Positions 1 to 7,996 of a DNA stretch of 64,000 bases are shown here, piece by piece (positions within the stretch are counted from its first letter, which is position 1; each line of letters starts with the position of its first letter). The notes below the pieces were generated by a model. It made no database searches, was not told the origin of the DNA, and saw only the letters and a list, made by a program, of their open reading frames with translations. Both the position numbers and the translations under genes were made by a program. This DNA comes from Faecalicatena contorta (GTDB taxonomy: Bacteria; Bacillota; Clostridia; Lachnospirales; Lachnospiraceae): assembly GCF_003149105.1 (NCBI RefSeq), contig NZ_QGDS01000014.1, positions 1-64,000 of the forward strand, written 5' to 3'.

Positions 1-147
1 CATATCAAACAACTTGAAGATGAACTTCTAAAATTAAAAATAGAGAATGCTTATTTAAAAGAATTGAGGAGGTTGCGTTTAGAGGAGGAAACTCTTCTGA
101 AAAAACAGCGAGAATCATCCACAGCCTCCGAAGAGACTTCAAATTGA
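1..147 (+). CDS. IS3-family OrfA, 3' end (partial)
   Basis: This is the C-terminal 48 codons of the OrfA helix-turn-helix/coiled-coil protein, read in frame 1 and stopping at TGA 145-147. The visible part is Leu/Glu/Lys rich (LKLKIENAYLKELRRL), which fits the leucine-zipper multimerisation segment of OrfA proteins. Six adenines at 100-105 (codons AAA AAA) lie where IS3 elements shift by -1 into OrfB. Shifting here continues as KTARIIHSLRRDFKLTAIL, the usual N-terminus of the OrfAB fusion. The start is outside the window. Confidence 0.75.
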   Translation, partial: HIKQLEDELLKLKIENAYLKELRRLRLEEETLLKKQRESSTASEETSN

Positions 148-989
148 CAGCTATTCTCGCAGTGATTGGATTCCCCAAATCAACATACATGTACTGGCAA
201 AAAAGATTGGAAAGAGAAAATCCCAACCAGGAACTCGAAGAAAAAATACAGAAAATTCATTCAACCCATAAAGACTTTGGATACAGACGTATGTTGGGTG
301 AACTTCGCAAACAAGGTTTCCTAGTGAATAAAAAGCGGGTTCAACGAATTATGCAGAGACTATCCATACAAGTAACTTCCTTTACTAGAAAAAGCCGTAA
401 ATACAGTTCCTACAAAGGTAGAGTTGGTAAAGTGGCACTAAATAGACTACGGAGACGTTTTGATACTAAAATACCACATCAAAAAATCACAACCGATACC
501 ACTGAATTTAAGTATTATGATGTAGATTCTAAGGGACGTATGATAATCAAAAAATTATACCTAGATCCGTTTATGGATTTGTGTAATAGAGAAATTCTAA
601 GCTATGGAGTATCACCTACACCATCTGCCAAAAACATAATAGATGCTCTGAACACTGCAATCGAAATCACATCAGATTGTCCATATCGAAGAACCTTTCA
701 CTCGGATCAAGGCTGGGGTTACCAGATGAAAGCATATGTTCGTACCTTGCAAGAACATCGAATCTTTCAAAGTATGTCCAGAAAAGGAAATTGCCATGAT
801 AATTCAGTTATGGAAAATTTCTTTGGGATAATGAAACAGGAAATGTATTATGGCGAAGTGTATTACAGTTATGATGATCTCAATGAAGCAATAAATAACT
901 ACATAGAGTATTACAATAAACAACGAATAAAAGAAAAACTAGGATGGATGAGTCCCGTTGAATACAGACTCAGCCTTTTGGCAGCATAA
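144..989 (+). CDS. IS3-family transposase OrfB (rve integrase core)
   Basis: DDE transposase catalysing strand cleavage and transfer at the IS ends. Counting from the TTG at 144, the catalytic residues are D118 (TTDTTEF), D188 (HSDQGW) and E224 (MENFFG). The spacing of 35 residues between the second D and the E is the classic DD(35)E. An HTH_21-like segment (HKDFGYRRMLGELRKQG) is near residues 42-58. The frame is -1 relative to OrfA and remains open upstream across the A6 run at 100-105, so the active product is probably the frameshift fusion rather than a protein starting at 144. The gene looks intact, so the element may still be active. Confidence 0.88.
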   Translation: MTAILAVIGFPKSTYMYWQKRLERENPNQELEEKIQKIHSTHKDFGYRRMLGELRKQGFLVNKKRVQRIMQRLSIQVTSFTRKSRKYSSYKGRVGKVALNRLRRRFDTKIPHQKITTDTTEFKYYDVDSKGRMIIKKLYLDPFMDLCNREILSYGVSPTPSAKNIIDALNTAIEITSDCPYRRTFHSDQGWGYQMKAYVRTLQEHRIFQSMSRKGNCHDNSVMENFFGIMKQEMYYGEVYYSYDDLNEAINNYIEYYNKQRIKEKLGWMSPVEYRLSLLAA

Positions 990-997
990 AAGAAAAA

Positions 998-1022
998 TGC
1001 GAAGTGGAAAATCCACTTCGCA
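998..1022 (+). terminator. Perfect 11-bp hairpin after OrfB
   Basis: TGCGAAGTGGA at 998-1008 pairs perfectly with 1012-1022 around an AAA loop. There is no long T run, so it may act as a weak terminator or as an IS-internal structure that blocks read-through between element and host. Confidence 0.55.
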
Positions 1023-1111
1023 ATAAAGTCTAACTTTTAGGGGTCACATCAGAATACTTGTTCCGACTAGCACCTTTCTTTTCTTGTTTTCAAAAAAGAT
1101 CTGTCTATTTT

Positions 1112-2101
1112 TTATGAAGCAGCAGCCTTTCCTCTTTTTCTTTCCTCTACTTTATGTAAATATGACGTAAGCAAAGGGCAAAGAATAGCAGTCACAATAA
1201 TAGCCGCCGTAATCTGTACCGTAGCAACTGCTGCTACCGCAACCAGGGAAGCATCCGCCGCCGCAACAGCCGCAGGTGTAGCGGCTGCATTGCCTGCGGT
1301 AGTTCCGATCCCGGCACCTACCTCAGGATATTTCATTCTCAGAATCTTATAGACAAAGTATCCTCCAAGGCCTGTAATAAGTGTGCAGGCAATTCCCAGA
1401 ACAATCCCGGGAAGTCCCGCCTTTAGCAGGTTAGAGAGGTGCAGACCTGCTCCCAGCGGAAAGGCGAAGAAGGGAATCATCATAGTAGCCCCCGGTTCAC
1501 AGAATTTCCGGATCTCTTCATCCAGGTTCCCCAGAATACAGCCTACAATAATCGGAATCAAACAGCCGATTAATACTGTGACAGGTATTGTGGCAACACC
1601 TGCTGCGCCCAATGCCACCATGGTAAAAAAGGGACCGTCATTGATTGACAAGATGGAAACAGCTCCTACATCCGTTGCATCGCCATATTCCCCAGCAAGA
1701 GCGGCGTACAAGCCTCCGTTTGAATTGGAAATCGCTCCCACAATAGCGAGAGGCGCCAGACCTAAAATACCATTGGGGCCAAAAACTTTACCAATTACAA
1801 CACCGATTATGATTCCTGTCAGCACCTTTGTTGCAGTCAGTACAACGCCCTTATACAAGGGCACACCAGCTTTTTTAAAATCAATTGTTGTAGCATTGCA
1901 GAATAAGAATACCGCCAATATGGGCATTGCCCCAGTCTTAAAAAGGTTCTCTGTAAATGTCCCTCCAAACCAATCCCATACTCCAGTATCAGTCAGGCCC
2001 AATATGCTGTTTCCAAAAAGGGTATTGACAATAGCACCTAATAGCAAAGGTACTACCATTAACCCTCCCGGCAATTTCTTTACTGTCTTTAATATCTTCA
2101 T
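1112..2101 (-). CDS. kdgT: 2-keto-3-deoxygluconate permease family transporter (KdgT)
   Basis: Predicted inner-membrane proton symporter of the KdgT family, about 329 residues as is usual for the family. It is almost entirely hydrophobic, with roughly ten membrane segments. The N-terminus (KLPGGLMVVPLLLGA) and the internal AISNSNGGLYAAL and GTTAGNAAATPAAVA stretches are typical of KdgT proteins. The start ATG at 2101 follows an AGGGGGAAG ribosome site. It is the last gene of a three-gene operon, 9 bp after the glycerate kinase, so the natural substrate may be a short hydroxy acid or aldonate rather than ketodeoxygluconate; that is inference. The IS element ends about 60 bp downstream of its stop, leaving no clear terminator. 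Confidence 0.85.
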   Translation of the reverse strand: MKILKTVKKLPGGLMVVPLLLGAIVNTLFGNSILGLTDTGVWDWFGGTFTENLFKTGAMPILAVFLFCNATTIDFKKAGVPLYKGVVLTATKVLTGIIIGVVIGKVFGPNGILGLAPLAIVGAISNSNGGLYAALAGEYGDATDVGAVSILSINDGPFFTMVALGAAGVATIPVTVLIGCLIPIIVGCILGNLDEEIRKFCEPGATMMIPFFAFPLGAGLHLSNLLKAGLPGIVLGIACTLITGLGGYFVYKILRMKYPEVGAGIGTTAGNAAATPAAVAAADASLVAVAAVATVQITAAIIVTAILCPLLTSYLHKVEERKRGKAAAS

Positions 2102-2110
2102 ATCTTCCCC

Positions 2111-3238
2111 CTATATTTTTAATAGCCTCAAAACATTATCCACCGTGTAACCGAGATTTTCCCTTGAAAACTTACTGCTGACTGAAAAATCCTGTGGAAG
2201 GCGGTTAATTGAAAAAACTGCTGTCACTCCCATCTCATATGCTTTGGCGATTTCCTGATCGTCTGCTCCTCCTACAATTGCAATCAGAGGAACATTGCGC
2301 TTTTTCGTCCTTTCTGCAATACCGATTACAACTTTTCCTCTAAGACTCTGGGAATCCAGTTTTCCTTCCCCAGTAAGCACATAGGAATCATGACTTAAAA
2401 GTTCATCAAAGTTAACAGTATCCAATACAGTTTGAATTCCCATCTGCAGCTCAGAATTAAAAAATGCAACCATTCCTGCTCCCATGGCCCCGGCTGCCCC
2501 GGTTCCCGGGATTTTGCTTACATCCTTTCCAATGGTGTTTTCTATTGCCGCGCTTAAAAGTTTCAAGCCCTCATCCAGTTCCTTTACCATCTTTTCATCA
2601 GCACCCTTTTGAGGTCCGAATATATAGGCAGCCCCTGTCTCTCCGTACATGGGATTATCAATATCGCACATTGTCACAATCTCCACATCCTTTAGAATGG
2701 GGTCCATTTCATCCATGGAAATCCTGGAAATAGAATCCAGAGTTCCGCCGGTAGGGATAAAGATTTCGCCCTTGCCATTATAAAACCTAACACCAGCTGC
2801 CGAAGCTGCACCACAGCCTCCGTCATTGGTACAGGAACCGCCCAGACCTATGATTATTTTCTTTGCTCCAGACTTTGCCGCAGCAAGAATCAACTGGCCT
2901 ACCCCGTAGGTGGTAGTAAGCTTGGGATTCTTTCTGTCTTCCACAAGGGGAAGACCTGCACATGACGCCATTTCCACAACAGCAGTTTCTCCATCGGAAA
3001 GCAATCCATAATAAGCATTCATATCTTCAAAATAAGGGTTTTTGACAGTAACATACTTTTTCTCTCCCCCCACTGCTGCGATGAATGCTTCCACACTTCC
3101 TTCCCCTCCGTCTGCCACAGGGATGGACGCCACCTCACTGCCCGGAAAATGAATGGAGATCTTTTCCTTCATGATATTGCAAATTTCTCCTGAGCTTAAA
3201 GTTCCCTTAAAGGAATCAGGTATTAGAATAAACTTCAT
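2111..3238 (-). CDS. Glycerate kinase (GarK/GlxK type I)
   Basis: Phosphorylates D-glycerate, by family knowledge to 2-phosphoglycerate, feeding lower glycolysis. The length of 375 residues matches GarK/GlxK. Family marks are the N-terminal ILIPDSFKGTLSS motif, VADGGEGSVEAF near residue 60, the glycine-rich GLGGSCTNDGGCGAA segment near 135, and VLTGEGKLDSQSLRGKV near 270. ATG 3238 has GAGGAGGGACAAAT in front. It sits between the LarA-type racemase (16 bp upstream) and kdgT (9 bp downstream), consistent with uptake, stereo-inversion and phosphorylation of a hydroxy acid by one operon. No frameshift or missing motif was seen. Confidence 0.92.
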   Translation of the reverse strand: MKFILIPDSFKGTLSSGEICNIMKEKISIHFPGSEVASIPVADGGEGSVEAFIAAVGGEKKYVTVKNPYFEDMNAYYGLLSDGETAVVEMASCAGLPLVEDRKNPKLTTTYGVGQLILAAAKSGAKKIIIGLGGSCTNDGGCGAASAAGVRFYNGKGEIFIPTGGTLDSISRISMDEMDPILKDVEIVTMCDIDNPMYGETGAAYIFGPQKGADEKMVKELDEGLKLLSAAIENTIGKDVSKIPGTGAAGAMGAGMVAFFNSELQMGIQTVLDTVNFDELLSHDSYVLTGEGKLDSQSLRGKVVIGIAERTKKRNVPLIAIVGGADDQEIAKAYEMGVTAVFSINRLPQDFSVSSKFSRENLGYTVDNVLRLLKI

Positions 3239-3253
3239 ATTTGTCCCTCCTCA

Positions 3254-4531
3254 TTATTCAATTACAATGACTGATACGCCATCTGGAATTACAGCAACCT
3301 TATAGTCTTCTTTTTTCACTATTTCCTTTGCCTTTTTCATCGCCTCCTCCATGCTGTGAACCGGTATCATATGCAGGTCACGAACCATCTCATCCGGAGC
3401 ATCCGAAACATAAATCACATGTGACTTTAACAATACTCTGGCAAAAATCTGGGATTGCCATTGATCAGGTATAGTTTCCTCCGCCTTTCTGTCCAGGAAT
3501 ACCTTCATCATCTTATTTAAGTCTTTTTCATCCCTGAATGTTTCATAAAAGACTTCTCCTCCGTGACCGTCTACAGATTTAGCAACCATAATAATCACTC
3601 CGCCCTCTTTTACAGTGGCTTCCGCTGCCGTCATCCCCTTTACTGCCTGATAAATGTTCTGGTCAAGAGGATATCCTCCATTTGTGGAAATGACTATATC
3701 GGAAGGTATGGCATCCACCCGGCACATGCTGTTTAAAAACTCACGCCCTTTCCGGTGGGCTAAATCGCAATCACCTGAAACACAGTTTATCACCTTATGC
3801 TCTGCATCAATCACCACATTGACAATAAAATCAAGCCGTGCAGCCCTGGCTCCATAAAGCATGTCATTATGTATAGGATTTCCTTCAATAACACCCGTTC
3901 TTGCATACTTGCTGGCAATGAACGCTGAATTGTGATTGTACATAACAGTTTCCCGGCTTGCCACCCCCGGAAGAACACTCTTTCTTCCCCCTGAGAATCC
4001 GGCAAAGAAATGGGGCTCAATAAATCCTTCCCCAATAAGCAGATCAGCTTCTGCTGCAATCCGGTTGATTGAAAAATTCCCGCCGGAGGGCAGCTTTCCA
4101 AAGAAAACAAGGTTCTCTTTATCATCGCAGTCGTGAATAATGATCTCTTCCTCCCGTACAATATCTTCGCCGAATTTATCTACCAATTCATCCTTCGTGG
4201 TTTCCCGGTGTAAACCAGTAGAAATTAATATGGTAATATGGGCATCTTTGTTTCCCTCACGGATTTCCTTTAATAAGAGAGGCATAATCACTTTGCTTGG
4301 AACCGGTCTGGTATGATCGGAAGATATAATGACAATCTGGTTCTTTCCCGCAACCATGTCTTTAAGTCTGGGAGTCCCTATGGGATTCTCCAGGGATTCC
4401 TGTACAAGCTCCTCCTGGCTTTTTTCTGCCTTATATTGATGCAGGCTGGATACCAGGACCCCGGCTAAATGCTCCTCCTCAATATTGGCTTCTATGGTTT
4501 CTTTCCCATAAGGTAAATGAAATGTTCTCAT
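3254..4531 (-). CDS. larA: LarA-type nickel-dependent 2-hydroxyacid racemase/epimerase
   Basis: Family enzymes use the nickel-pincer nucleotide (NPN) cofactor to invert the C2 stereocentre of 2-hydroxy acids. Starting at ATG 4531 (GGAGA upstream) gives 425 residues. The residues I know from lactate racemase then fall at the same numbers: D72 and R75 (SSDHTRP), H108 (TGLHRE), H174 (IEPHFF), K184 (GGRKSV), H200 (YNHN), Y294 and K298. A start 24 bases upstream lacks a ribosome site and shifts this register. No larB, larC or larE (NPN synthesis) is in the window. Context with glycerate kinase and a KdgT permease suggests glycerate or another short sugar acid as substrate rather than lactate; the true substrate cannot be read from sequence. 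Confidence 0.85.
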   Translation of the reverse strand: MRTFHLPYGKETIEANIEEEHLAGVLVSSLHQYKAEKSQEELVQESLENPIGTPRLKDMVAGKNQIVIISSDHTRPVPSKVIMPLLLKEIREGNKDAHITILISTGLHRETTKDELVDKFGEDIVREEEIIIHDCDDKENLVFFGKLPSGGNFSINRIAAEADLLIGEGFIEPHFFAGFSGGRKSVLPGVASRETVMYNHNSAFIASKYARTGVIEGNPIHNDMLYGARAARLDFIVNVVIDAEHKVINCVSGDCDLAHRKGREFLNSMCRVDAIPSDIVISTNGGYPLDQNIYQAVKGMTAAEATVKEGGVIIMVAKSVDGHGGEVFYETFRDEKDLNKMMKVFLDRKAEETIPDQWQSQIFARVLLKSHVIYVSDAPDEMVRDLHMIPVHSMEEAMKKAKEIVKKEDYKVAVIPDGVSVIVIE

Positions 4532-4564
4532 TATGTAGTCTCCTTTCCGTTTCATTTTAAAACA

Positions 4565-4593
4565 ATTCTATCCATTATTTTTTTTACTTTCAA
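4565..4593 (-). promoter_or_regulatory. Predicted sigma-A promoter of the larA-glycerate kinase-kdgT operon
   Basis: On the minus strand TTGAAA (4593-4588), a 17-bp spacer and TAGAAT (4570-4565) precede the larA ATG by about 34 bp. An inverted repeat at 4611-4629 sits just upstream of the -35 box, where an activator would be expected. Confidence 0.6.
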
Positions 4594-4610
4594 CTTTTTA
4601 ACTCTATTTC

Positions 4611-4629
4611 TTGTTCCATTATGAAACAA
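4611..4629. promoter_or_regulatory. Operator-like palindrome upstream of larA promoter
   Basis: TTGTTCCATTATGAAACAA is an imperfect palindrome with TTGTT(T/C)C half sites. It shares the TTTCA/TGAAA core with the palindrome at 4729-4743 and with GTTTCATTTTAAAAC near 4550. All three lie in the divergent intergenic region, so they are likely sites for the PrpR-like regulator encoded next door. Confidence 0.55.
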
Positions 4630-4717
4630 AATGCATAGATACTGATTTTAAAGGAGTTCCATTCTCTTATTATTTTTATTTCAAGAAAGATTATGCCTAT
4701 TATTTTCAACGTTCTTG

Positions 4718-4743
4718 TGCTATAATTAGTTTCATATTGAAAC
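4718..4743 (+). promoter_or_regulatory. Extended -10 promoter with overlapping palindrome, PrpR-like gene
   Basis: TGCTATAAT at 4718-4726 is a perfect extended -10 element with no clear -35 box. GTTTCATATTGAAAC at 4729-4743, with 6-bp perfect arms and a 3-bp centre, covers the expected start point. This suggests autorepression by the regulator that begins at 4776. Confidence 0.6.
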
Positions 4744-4775
4744 AACATATTATTAAATAACTAGTGGAGAAATCT

Positions 4776-6590
4776 ATGGACCGTAAAATAAAAATTCTGG
4801 GCATTGCTCCTTATGAAGGGCTAAAAATACTAATGGAACAGGCTGCTTCCAAAAGGAAGGATATCCAGCTTACTGCAGTAAGAGGTAACCTGGAAGAAGG
4901 AAAAAGAATTGTACAGGCCATGGGCCATGAATACCATATCATATTGTCACGTGCTAATACCGCTGACCTGATTAGAAATATCACCCATCTTCCTGTTATT
5001 GATATTGGAATCTCCTATTATGATGTACTCCATTGCATCCGGCAGGCAAAAGCAACAGGAAACCCATTTGCCATTATAGGTTTTCACGGACTGACTTCCA
5101 TTGCAAAATCACTTTGCGAACTTATGGAATACTCTATTGAAATTATCTCCATCCATTCTGCAGATAACGTAAAAGAGCTATTAAGGGATGTAAAGAAAAG
5201 GGGATATGACACCATCGTATGTGATACGGTTCCATATCCTTATGCAAAACTTATGGGAATCACTCCCATCCTTCTGACTACAGGCATTGAAAACGTCAAT
5301 GCTGCCATTGACAATGCAGTGAAACATTATAGAAATGAAGCACAATATCTGGATCAGATCTCGATTCTGAAAAAGACAATTTCCAGTACGGAAACGTATA
5401 CAGTTATCTTTGATACGGAAAAAAAGCTTTTATTTTCTTTCAATGCACAGCCTGACTCTGAGTCCATTCTTCAGAAAATATATAAGACAATAGATGCTTC
5501 TCCTTGTGTAAATGCTGATTTTTTTATCAATACCAAAGGGACGGTTTATTCTGTTTACTGCCGATATCATGAAGAAGAAAAGAATTCTTTTTATATCTGC
5601 CATATCAGCACAACCGGAATTCCCCTGACCTATTCAAAATATGGCATCAAAATATTAAACCGGATCCAGGCAGAGGAAATTTACAGCACCAGTTTTTACA
5701 GTATTACAAATGCTTCCAAAGAGCTGCAGCACAAACTTATTCAGATAAATGAAACAAATACTCCTGTTATGATTACAGGAGAAATAGGCACAGGAAAAGA
5801 CAAGGCAGCCATGCTTTTATACTCCAAAGGACCAGCTAAAAATAATCCTATGTTTACCATAGATTGTTCTCTTTTAAATAGCAGGAATTGGAATTACCTG
5901 GTTTCCAACTATAATTCACCTTTTATGGAGAATAAGAACACCATATATATCAGCAATATAGAAAGCCTGGATGAGGCCAAACAGCATCAGTTATTATCCA
6001 TTATGACCGATACAAACCTTCATCTGCGGAACAGGATTATTTTATCCTGCTCCAGCGGACACCGGCTGTCTATTCCCCACATTGCCATGCGGTTTATGAA
6101 TTTGCTTAACTGTTATGCACTCCATATGCCGGCTCTGCGGGAACAGGCGGAGGACATCCCCGCCTCGGCAACCTTATATCTAAACACCCTCAATCAGCAA
6201 TTAGGAAAACAGGTAGCAAGCATTCAATCTCAGTCCATGGAGCTTCTTTTAAACTACGATTGGCCCTTTAATATAACACAGTTTCAAAGAGTATTGAAGG
6301 AAGTTGTCACCTTAACCGATACAAGCCATGTGGCCCCAAAAGTTATCAGCCAGGTTCTGGAACAAGAATCCAGATTCATTATTTCAAAAGACCTTGGCAA
6401 TGATGCCCTTACGGATGGGCAGGGAGCTGAGAACATAAGTCCCGTGAATTTAAATCAGCCGCTGTATTTAATCATAAAAGACATTGTGGAATACACCCTG
6501 GATAAATGTAACGGGAACCAAAGTGCTGCTGCAAAAAAGCTTGGAATCGGAAGAACCACCTTGTGGCGTCATTTAAGCAGTGATAAGTGA
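4776..6590 (+). CDS. PrpR-type transcriptional regulator (PrpR_N, degenerate AAA+, Fis HTH)
   Basis: Regulator of about 604 residues. Residues 1-190 match the PrpR_N sensor fold, which binds small acids and sugar acids in related proteins (GISYYDVLHCIRQA, then a second half with YDTIVCDTVPYPYAKLMG). A PAS-like stretch follows, then an AAA+ remnant with TGEIGTGKDKAA as a Walker A-like loop near residue 335. The C-terminal Fis-type helix-turn-helix (GNQSAAAKKLGIGRTTLWRHL) occupies the last 25 residues. No GAFTGA sigma-54 contact loop is visible, so it probably acts at sigma-A promoters. ATG 4776 has GGAGA five bases upstream and is preferred to GTG 4764. It diverges from the larA operon and is its likely controller. 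Confidence 0.8.
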   Translation: MDRKIKILGIAPYEGLKILMEQAASKRKDIQLTAVRGNLEEGKRIVQAMGHEYHIILSRANTADLIRNITHLPVIDIGISYYDVLHCIRQAKATGNPFAIIGFHGLTSIAKSLCELMEYSIEIISIHSADNVKELLRDVKKRGYDTIVCDTVPYPYAKLMGITPILLTTGIENVNAAIDNAVKHYRNEAQYLDQISILKKTISSTETYTVIFDTEKKLLFSFNAQPDSESILQKIYKTIDASPCVNADFFINTKGTVYSVYCRYHEEEKNSFYICHISTTGIPLTYSKYGIKILNRIQAEEIYSTSFYSITNASKELQHKLIQINETNTPVMITGEIGTGKDKAAMLLYSKGPAKNNPMFTIDCSLLNSRNWNYLVSNYNSPFMENKNTIYISNIESLDEAKQHQLLSIMTDTNLHLRNRIILSCSSGHRLSIPHIAMRFMNLLNCYALHMPALREQAEDIPASATLYLNTLNQQLGKQVASIQSQSMELLLNYDWPFNITQFQRVLKEVVTLTDTSHVAPKVISQVLEQESRFIISKDLGNDALTDGQGAENISPVNLNQPLYLIIKDIVEYTLDKCNGNQSAAAKKLGIGRTTLWRHLSSDK

Positions 6591-6974
6591 GAACCGCTTC
6601 AGCCATTTACTGGAGAAAGGACTTCCATGAGATGGATAAACAATTTTTGTGTTTAGTGTTTTTGCCTTTGCTATACTCTCTTGAAGCAGACAAAAATTAT
6701 CTGCAAACATAGAAGGGGACGGCAAGGGCATATTCATCACTAAATCTCCTGCAAATAAGCAGTCATTAAATAGCACTCCGATTGAGCCATTGGTATGTCC
6801 CGGCAAATGAACAATATGAAAACTATTGAAATCAGGCAAGTATTCTTCGTATGTTACAATAATATCCGGAGTGAATTTATTATATCGTGCTTTATCCATT
6901 TCCTTAATAGAGATACTCCTAACGGTGTTTCCCAAAAAACTATTTGTATTGCCGGATTTGATTGCCAATATCAT
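6573..6974 (-). pseudogene. Metallo-beta-lactamase-fold hydrolase, N-terminally truncated
   Basis: About 133 residues carrying the later motifs of the MBL fold: VHLPGHTNGSIGV (third metal histidine), LFAGDLVMN (bridging aspartate) and YPSHG (last histidine). The first metal motif HxHxDH and the strands before it are missing, so it cannot hold the normal binuclear site. Oddly, ATG 6974 has a strong GGAGGAGG site, so the remainder could be translated. The 3' end overlaps the end of the convergent PrpR-like gene by 18 bp. Interpreted as a decayed gene rather than a functional enzyme. Confidence 0.7.
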
Positions 6975-6999
6975 TTTTACCTCCTCCAATAACAACCGC

Positions 7000-7359
7000 T
7001 TATATTTTTTCTAAAATTTCCACAGTCTTTTCGTTTTTGACATTTCCAGTATTCAATGTGGTTTTAGGTTCAAACAACATAACATGTACTTCCTCTTCAG
7101 CAACCGGCATATGTTCTATTCCTCTTGGTATAATGAATATCTCACCCTCATTTAGAATAATATCTTCTGTGCGTAACTTAATTACCATTCTTCCCTTAAT
7201 AACCATGAACATTTCGTCCTCGTTTTCATGCATATGCCATACGAATTCGCCTTTAAGCTTTGCGAGCTTTACATAAGTCTCATTGATATCACCAACAATT
7301 TTAGGGCTCCAGTACTCACTGAAAGTATTCAGTTTATCATTGATATTAATTTTTTCCAT
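7000..7359 (-). CDS. Small cupin-domain protein
   Basis: A single cupin barrel of 119 residues from ATG 7359, which has TGGAGG upstream; an ATG 36 bases earlier is less well placed. Motif 1 reads WHMHENEDEMFMVIKG with two histidines and a glutamate suited to binding a divalent metal, and motif 2 reads IIPRGIEHMPVA. Proteins of this type are usually annotated as cupins of unknown substrate; some are sugar isomerases or dioxygenase-like. It lies 26 bp upstream of the truncated MBL gene on the same strand. Function is unassigned. Confidence 0.8.
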   Translation of the reverse strand: MEKININDKLNTFSEYWSPKIVGDINETYVKLAKLKGEFVWHMHENEDEMFMVIKGRMVIKLRTEDIILNEGEIFIIPRGIEHMPVAEEEVHVMLFEPKTTLNTGNVKNEKTVEILEKI

Positions 7360-7440
7360 TTTAACCTCCATTCCACACACCTTCGGGCGCGGCACAAATA
7401 AAATTCAGGAGAGGTAAGCTTTTTACCCCACTCAGTATAA

Positions 7441-7944
7441 TTACTTTAATTCTAAAATAAAACGATCATAAGCAATCTTCTTTCCTGTCGGGGTTTTGAA
7501 ATTTTCCTCTATGCACTTTTTTATTTTCTGCTGCTCTTTTTGCTTATCCATAATCGTTAGATTTTCTAATAGATCCGCTTCCCATTGTATTTGAAAATCA
7601 AGACCGTCAATTTTAGCCGGTGTGTGATGATTGCCTATAATATAGCAGATTCTTTCGATGTCGTCTGAATCGAAATTCTCACGAACTAATATTTTTCTTG
7701 CAACAGCCGGGCCTTCCTTCTCTTGATAAACGCCCTCTATAGAGTCATATTTCCGTTTTGCCTCTACCGCACCAATATCATGGAGAATAGCAACGCTTGA
7801 TATTAATTCTCTTTCCTTAATACTTACATTTTCTCCATCCATGATATCTTCGGCATTTTTAAGTACCTTAAGAGTATGGTCTATCCCAAAAGGAATTTCT
7901 TTAAATATTTCTTTCATTTGTTGTATAATATGTTCTTTATGCAT
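7441..7944 (-). CDS. HD-domain phosphohydrolase
   Basis: A 167-residue protein of the HD superfamily, which are metal-dependent phosphohydrolases acting on nucleotides or signalling phosphates. The H...HD...D set is visible: an early GIDHTLKVLKNA histidine, then SVAILHDIGAVEAK, then NHHTPA and a C-terminal EADLLENL aspartate. ATG 7944 follows TGAGG by six bases and is chosen over an ATG 39 bases upstream with no ribosome site. It may be co-transcribed with the GrpB-family gene upstream (52 bp gap). The substrate is unknown. Confidence 0.8.
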   Translation of the reverse strand: MHKEHIIQQMKEIFKEIPFGIDHTLKVLKNAEDIMDGENVSIKERELISSVAILHDIGAVEAKRKYDSIEGVYQEKEGPAVARKILVRENFDSDDIERICYIIGNHHTPAKIDGLDFQIQWEADLLENLTIMDKQKEQQKIKKCIEENFKTPTGKKIAYDRFILELK

Positions 7945-7996
7945 GGTTGCCTCATTCTTTCTGTCAAGTTGTATTTCATTCAATTAGATTTCGTTC

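Larger units (their letters stand above)
1..1048 (+). mobile_element. IS3-family insertion sequence, right portion
   Basis: Two overlapping frames of an IS3-family transposase run to 989, then a hairpin, then a terminal sequence ending in ...TTTTAGGGGTCACA at about 1048. This resembles the right inverted repeat of IS150-group elements, which end in CA. The left end lies outside the window, so target duplication cannot be checked. The element abuts the 3' end of the kdgT-like gene (stop at 1112) without entering it. The family is clear from the frame arrangement and the DDE motif; the subgroup is an inference. Confidence 0.85.

Noticed and set aside
1383..2150. Plus-strand frame of about 255 codons rich in Pro, Ala and Ile
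   Set aside because: Antisense to kdgT and the end of glycerate kinase; composition follows the hydrophobic codons of the real gene.
4560..4760. Sigma-54 (-24/-12) promoter for the larA operon
   Set aside because: No GG-N10-GC element is seen, while good sigma-A hexamers are present and the regulator lacks GAFTGA.
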